Source: a bacterium
GTDB taxonomy: Bacteria > SZUA-79 > Acidulodesulfobacterales > Acidulodesulfobacteraceae
Assembly (NCBI GenBank): GCA_021803845.1
Contig: JAJZLA010000040.1
Coordinates: 1 to 9,047 of the forward strand
DNA length: 9,047 bases
Direction: 5' to 3'
Below the pieces are notes generated by a model that had not been told where the DNA came from, searched no databases, and worked only from the letters and a program-made list of their open reading frames with translations. Below, one piece after another: positions 6,255-9,047 of this stretch. Both the position numbers and the translations under genes were made by a program. Numbering within the stretch: position 1 is the stretch's first letter; every line of letters starts with the position of its first letter.

Positions 6255-6268
6255 TTCTATTTTAAAAT
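6224..6268 (+). promoter_or_regulatory. Promoter(s) for the replisome-organiser-like gene
   Basis: There are two overlapping candidates. TTGACT (6240-6245), 17 bases, TAAAAT (6263-6268) would start transcription at about 6275, making the mRNA of the ATG at 6277 practically leaderless. TGcTATAAT (6224-6232) is an extended -10 with a poor -35; starting near 6239, it would give a leader of about 38 bases without a Shine-Dalgarno. The TTACGCTTGA half-site overlaps the first -35. Confidence 0.5.
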
Positions 6269-6276
6269 TAAACTAT

Positions 6277-6882
6277 ATGAAAAACGAAACTGAAAGTAAA
6301 TATATTAGATTCCCGCTTGATTTTTTTTCTAAGCCTGAAATTCAAGCATTAAGGGCATATCCCGGCAACGACAAGATTATACTGCTTTATATTAAGATTA
6401 TTTCTTTTGCTGGAAAACTTGACAACGCAGGAAAAATTCAGGTTAGAGGCGCGGCGGCGAGAAAAAGAAATATATTGTATCCCGGAAATCATCTATATCC
6501 TTTATCGCTAATGAGCGGGCTTGGCGAAACTGACGTTAATTTTGTTTTAAAATCAATAGATATTTTCTTGGAAATTGGTTTGCTTAAAAAAAACGAAGAC
6601 ATCAAAACCAAAGAGTATTATTATTACATTCCCGATTGGAATAAATATAAATATACCGTCGATATAATCCGTGAAGAAGCCCGTTTGCGAATGCAGGAAT
6701 ACTCGAAAAGAAAATCAATTGAATTAAAAAGGCCGTCCGGCAGAAAATGGACTAAAGAAAAATTGGAAGAAATTCTTAAAAAAAATAATTACAATGCTTC
6801 AGCGGCGGCAAAAACTGTCGGAATCGCAAAACAATATGTATCATTTTTAATGAAAAAATTCGGGATTCGGAAGCCCGAATAG
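6277..6882 (+). CDS. Phage replisome-organiser-like replication initiator with C-terminal helix-turn-helix
   Basis: This 201-residue protein has an N-terminal part (residues 8-125) resembling the phage replisome organiser N-terminal domain: KYIRFPLDFFSKPEIQALR, then D-K-I-I-L-L-Y-I-K, a small loop rich in A and R, and a hydrophobic segment at 88-103. Such proteins bind the origin and recruit helicase or primase. A charged linker (130-158) leads to a Fis-like helix-turn-helix at 163-197 (LEEILKK, then S-A-A-A-K-T-V-G-I and Y-V-S-F-L-M-K-K-F-G-I). It is transcribed divergently from the primase operon out of a shared operator region, so it may be both initiator and autoregulator. No Shine-Dalgarno precedes the ATG, and a leaderless transcript is possible. 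The domain call rests on pattern recognition. Confidence 0.75.
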   Translation: MKNETESKYIRFPLDFFSKPEIQALRAYPGNDKIILLYIKIISFAGKLDNAGKIQVRGAAARKRNILYPGNHLYPLSLMSGLGETDVNFVLKSIDIFLEIGLLKKNEDIKTKEYYYYIPDWNKYKYTVDIIREEARLRMQEYSKRKSIELKRPSGRKWTKEKLEEILKKNNYNASAAAKTVGIAKQYVSFLMKKFGIRKPE

Positions 6883-6898
6883 GACGTCTGATTTTCAC

Positions 6899-6909
6899 TC
6901 AGCGGGTCG
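6899..6909 (+). repeat. 11-base direct copy of the tRNA fragment's anticodon-stem/variable-loop segment
   Basis: TCAGCGGGTCG here is identical to 7048-7058 within the tRNA-Thr fragment, 149 bases away. It could be a secondary or decayed attachment core, or a recombinase site. The flanks do not match, so it is not a second full tRNA fragment. Confidence 0.6.
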
Positions 6910-6912
6910 CTT

Positions 6913-6960
6913 TATGACTTTTCTATGACTTTTTTTTTAAAAAATAGCCTAAAATAGCCT
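6913..6960 (+). repeat. Short direct repeats beside the attachment site
   Basis: TATGACTTTT occurs at 6913-6922 and 6924-6933 (11-base period), and AAAATAGCCT in tandem at 6941-6950 and 6951-6960 (10-base period). Short helically phased pairs within about 130 bases of an attachment core are what arm-type integrase sites look like. Simple expansion in AT-rich DNA is the alternative. Nothing else was seen between 6961 and 7040. Confidence 0.55.
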
Positions 6961-7040
6961 AAAAAAACATAAAATTAAATGTTCTGCAAATATAGGAAAT
7001 AAGCCGTTTTACTGCTGTTTTGTTAATTTATTAGCTTAAA

Positions 7041-7085
7041 TTCGTAATCAGCGGGTCGTAGGTTCGATTCCTATCGCCGGCTCCA
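7041..7085 (+). tRNA. 3' fragment of tRNA-Thr (anticodon CGT), attachment-site end
   Basis: This 45-base remnant reads in cloverleaf order: anticodon loop TTCGTAA (7041-7047, CGT at 7043-7045), anticodon-stem 3' arm TCAGC (7048-7052), variable loop GGGTC, T-stem GTAGG/CCTAT around TTCGATT (7058-7074), acceptor arm CGCCGGC (7075-7081), discriminator T and CCA (7083-7085). The sequence before 7041 does not pair with the anticodon stem, and no D-arm or GCCGGCG acceptor half precedes it, so it is not a functional tRNA. It is best explained as the leftover 3' end after integration into a tRNA-Thr gene, with the complete tRNA expected at the far left end of the element. Confidence 0.8.
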
Positions 7086-7114
7086 TTAAAAACCGCCACG
7101 GCAATCGGCTAAAC

Positions 7115-8674
7115 TTATATTTTCTTTAAAATCAAGCTCAGGATTGCTATAATTATTCCTACAAAAGAGCCGGTTATCGCGCCGTTTATTCTTATATATT
7201 GTAAATCGTTGCCGATTTTATCTTCAATTTGGCCGACTAATTTATCTTCGTCGAGGCTTTCTAAATTTTTTCTTATAAGTTTTCCTATAGCCGAATGATT
7301 GATTTTCATAAGGTATATAATGTTGTTTTTTAAAAAAACATCTATCTTATCCGTGTTTTTCGATATTTCTTTCTCTATTAAAATAAAAAAATAATTAAAT
7401 TTTTCTTTAAACAATTTTTTGTTAACTATATATTCTTTGTTGTTTTTAAGCATTGAACCGATAAAATTTATTATTGCGCCGCGTATAAGGTTTTTTAACC
7501 TGTCTTTAAAGCGGGCTATAATATTTAAACCCTCCGAATTAATAAAATTTGAAAGTTTGTTTTTAATCGCTTTTTTTAATTCTTCGTTGTTTAAATAATT
7601 TATTATGTAATCTTTTATTTTATCGGCATTTTCATTAATAGTCGTTTCTACGGTATTTAAAATTTGAATACGTGAAGTTTTGTCTATATCGTTTAATGCG
7701 GTTAAAATATAATCTTTTATATTTAATCTAACTTCGTTATTTTCGTTGTTTTTTATATCTTTAATAAAATCTATAAAATTTGCTATAATTTCGTTAGAAA
7801 GACGATCTATGTCCAAAATATTCGTCTTTTCTGCTACAAACATAAGTATGTTCTTTAAGGCGGAATCGCTTTTATATTTTTCGATTATATCGGCGATCTG
7901 CTGTTTTAAATACGGCCTTTTTTCTTCTATGTTTAAAATAACGAATCCGCTTAAATCAGATATAGTATAATCGAAATTTTCATCTATTATTTTATTTCCG
8001 GCGAATTTTATAGATTTTATAATTTCATCCGAATACGCGTCCATGATTTTTTTTGACAGAACGTCCGTATTATAAGTTTTAATATAGCCGTTTATATAGT
8101 TAATTAAATTATCGTAAATATAATCCGAATCTTCGGACTCCAAAAATACGGCAAATTTGCTTATTATATTTTTGGATATATTGTCGTCAGATAGAGTTTT
8201 ATCCAATGCTTTATCGATATTTTTATTTAAAAAATTATTAAAATTATCTGTTTTGGCATAATTAACCGATTTTAAAATTAATTTTCTTAAAGACAGCATT
8301 AATTTATTTTTGTTTTTATCTTTTTTTACAATGTTTAGCAGGATATCGGAAAAATTTATTCCGCTTATTTCCGATGCGAGATAGTTTTTTCCGAGCCATA
8401 CGTCGTTGACGGTATTGCTTATAGAATTAATAATTTTTTCTTTATTGTTTTTTATGGTATTTGTGTGGGGGATATGAAGTCCGAGCGGATATTTAAATAA
8501 AGCCGTTACGGCAAACCAGTCGGCGATGCCGCCTATAAGCGCCGCCGCCGAAGCCCTTTGCAGTATAAATACCCAGATATTATTGCTGTGAATAACGTAA
8601 GATGCGACGAAAAGCAAAAAAGCAAATAAAAGAAAGAGATTCGCGATAATTTTATTTTTAGCTTTTAAATTCAT
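7115..8674 (-). CDS. DUF445 family (YjiN-like) membrane protein
   Basis: This 519-residue protein belongs to the DUF445 family of uncharacterised membrane-anchored proteins. The N-terminus has a hydrophobic segment at 9-29, then a second one containing the family signature GGIADWFAVTALF (48-60) and P-L-G-L-H-I-P-H-T (63-71). A long, charged, mostly helical region (about 75-490, rich in K, N, I and D) would lie outside the bilayer. The C-terminus closes with R-I-N-G-A-I-T-G-S-F-V-G and a final membrane segment (about 495-516), also typical. The length is within the longer members of the family. The ATG at 8674 has no strong ribosome binding site. The gene converges with the tRNA fragment and is probably chromosomal, outside the element. 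Confidence 0.9.
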   Translation of the reverse strand: MNLKAKNKIIANLFLLFAFLLFVASYVIHSNNIWVFILQRASAAALIGGIADWFAVTALFKYPLGLHIPHTNTIKNNKEKIINSISNTVNDVWLGKNYLASEISGINFSDILLNIVKKDKNKNKLMLSLRKLILKSVNYAKTDNFNNFLNKNIDKALDKTLSDDNISKNIISKFAVFLESEDSDYIYDNLINYINGYIKTYNTDVLSKKIMDAYSDEIIKSIKFAGNKIIDENFDYTISDLSGFVILNIEEKRPYLKQQIADIIEKYKSDSALKNILMFVAEKTNILDIDRLSNEIIANFIDFIKDIKNNENNEVRLNIKDYILTALNDIDKTSRIQILNTVETTINENADKIKDYIINYLNNEELKKAIKNKLSNFINSEGLNIIARFKDRLKNLIRGAIINFIGSMLKNNKEYIVNKKLFKEKFNYFFILIEKEISKNTDKIDVFLKNNIIYLMKINHSAIGKLIRKNLESLDEDKLVGQIEDKIGNDLQYIRINGAITGSFVGIIIAILSLILKKI

Positions 8675-8749
8675 ATATTTAATTTTATCATTATTTCATA
8701 GCATTGGCATCATTTTTTGCTTATTTTTTAAATACGGTTATTTTTTTGC

Positions 8750-8777
8750 TTGACAGTGAACGATTGTTTACTATAAT
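8750..8777 (+). promoter_or_regulatory. Consensus promoter with LexA-box-like operator in its spacer
   Basis: TTGACA (8750-8755), a 16-base spacer and TATAAT (8772-8777). The spacer is entirely filled by the near-perfect dyad GTGAAC-GATT-GTTTAC (8756-8771), close to the GAAC-N4-GTTC type of LexA box. The downstream gene encodes a LexA-like repressor, so autoregulation is likely. Start near 8784, leader about 117 bases. Confidence 0.75.
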
Positions 8778-8814
8778 ATAATATATTATATATACCCATG
8801 AAGAATATAAAATC

Positions 8815-8839
8815 TTGAGGTCGCAAATTGCTGCCTCAA
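8815..8839 (+). other. Dyad in the leader of the lexA-like gene
   Basis: TTGAGG and CCTCAA (8815-8820, 8834-8839) enclose a smaller GC-AAATT-GC core, giving an interrupted hairpin in the leader. There is no T-tract. It could be a second regulator site or an mRNA structure; no known riboswitch is recognised. Confidence 0.35.
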
Positions 8840-8900
8840 ATTATGCATAGCAAAAAAATGTAAAATAGATTTTATGAAATAATTTAAATTTATTAAAACT

Positions 8901-9047
8901 ATGGATGTAAAGCTTAAAAACAGACTCGATTCTATCAACCGTTTTTATGCGGAAAGAACAAGAATGCCGACATATTCTGAAATGACAGATTTGTTAGGGG
9001 TAAAATCAAAAAATGCGGTTTTTAAAATAGTCGGTAAGTTCCGAAAA
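8901..9047 (+). CDS. LexA-like (S24 family) transcriptional repressor, N-terminal part
   Basis: Only the first 49 residues are in the window; the frame is open at the edge. They form a winged helix-turn-helix of the LexA type: helix 1 L-K-N-R-L-D-S-I-N-R-F-Y, then R-M-P-T-Y-S-E-M-T-D-L-L-G-V and the recognition segment K-S-K-N-A-V-F-K-I-V. The R-M-P-T-Y-S-E and K-S-K-N-A-V signatures resemble LexA-family repressors with a C-terminal S24 self-cleavage domain, which would lie beyond the window. It is expressed from a consensus promoter carrying a LexA-box-like dyad, so SOS-type autoregulation is likely. No strong Shine-Dalgarno precedes the ATG. I cannot tell the housekeeping LexA from a paralogue or phage-type repressor. 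Confidence 0.75.
   Translation, partial: MDVKLKNRLDSINRFYAERTRMPTYSEMTDLLGVKSKNAVFKIVGKFRK

Larger units (their letters stand above)
1..7085. mobile_element. Integrated replicative element (right part only), integrated at a tRNA-Thr gene
   Basis: The left end and integrase lie outside the window. The right limit is set by an orphan tRNA-Thr 3' fragment at 7041-7085. Left of it are genes typical of plasmid-like or satellite-phage replication: a primase-helicase, a replisome-organiser-like protein, two small operon partners and an iteron-like repeat array. Right of it are a DUF445 gene and a LexA-type regulator, which look chromosomal. Integration into a tRNA 3' end normally rebuilds a complete tRNA at one end and leaves a 3' fragment at the other; the fragment's plus orientation puts the element on its left. 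No capsid, portal, terminase or conjugation gene is visible, so phage, satellite or integrative plasmid cannot be separated. Confidence 0.6.

Noticed and set aside
6858..6880. Hairpin (ATTCGGG / CCCGAAT) at the end of the replisome-organiser-like gene as a terminator
   Set aside because: It has a 7-base stem inside the coding end, a 9-base loop and no following T-tract; too weak to call.
7041..7085. A complete functional tRNA gene
   Set aside because: There is no acceptor 5' half, no D-arm and no pairing partner for the anticodon stem upstream of 7041.
7746..7970. Plus-strand open frame inside the DUF445 gene
   Set aside because: It is antisense to a complete, well-matched DUF445 protein and has no features of its own.
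8798..8818. Six-codon leader peptide before the lexA-like gene (attenuation)
   Set aside because: The short frame has no ribosome binding site, and the hairpin after it lacks a T-tract; coincidence is more likely in a 117-base leader.

Overview
The window reads as the right-hand part of an integrated, plasmid- or phage-satellite-like element in an AT-rich bacterium, followed by what looks like the host chromosome. The boundary is a 45-base 3' fragment of a tRNA-Thr gene (anticodon CGT, encoded CCA) near 7041-7085. It has no 5' half, which is what a tRNA-targeting integration leaves at the distal end of an element. The tRNA strand places the element to the left (about 1-7040) and the chromosome to the right (DUF445 membrane protein, then the start of a LexA-type repressor). 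The integrase and the other end of the element are not in the window. The organism cannot be named from the sequence.

Element, left to right: an unrecognised five-segment membrane protein (4-660). A 360-base gene-free stretch follows, with about ten copies of an 8-base motif (TTGTTACT) on both strands around an AT-rich core, which I read as a candidate replication origin. A minus-strand operon then reads leftward from about 6113: an unrecognised 335-residue protein, a 62-residue protein, and a large TOPRIM primase / D5-like helicase. The first two genes overlap by ATGA and the second overlaps the primase start by 11 bases, so translation is probably coupled. A divergent plus-strand gene (6277-6882) resembles phage replisome-organiser proteins and ends in a helix-turn-helix. 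Both directions are served by a symmetric control region with a 16-base inverted repeat carrying both -35 boxes and a perfect 20-base palindrome.

An IS3-family element of about 1.33 kb (3445-4772) has inserted near the 5' end of the primase gene, separating the real start and first CxxC of its zinc ribbon (4863 downward) from the second cysteine cluster, TOPRIM and helicase (3441-1021). The IS itself looks intact: OrfA, a canonical A-AAA-AAG slippery site, and OrfB with its DDE triad. The replication module is therefore probably disabled or altered, although an internal ATG with a good ribosome binding site could still give a zinc-ribbon-less enzyme.

How the parts fit: replisome organiser, primase-helicase, iteron-like origin and two proteins ending in QLELF / QLDLF (the consensus shape of bacterial sliding-clamp-binding peptides) suggest an autonomous replication module that loads host DNA polymerase through the beta clamp. 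That picture is inference; the motifs, repeats, overlaps and IS split are directly visible.
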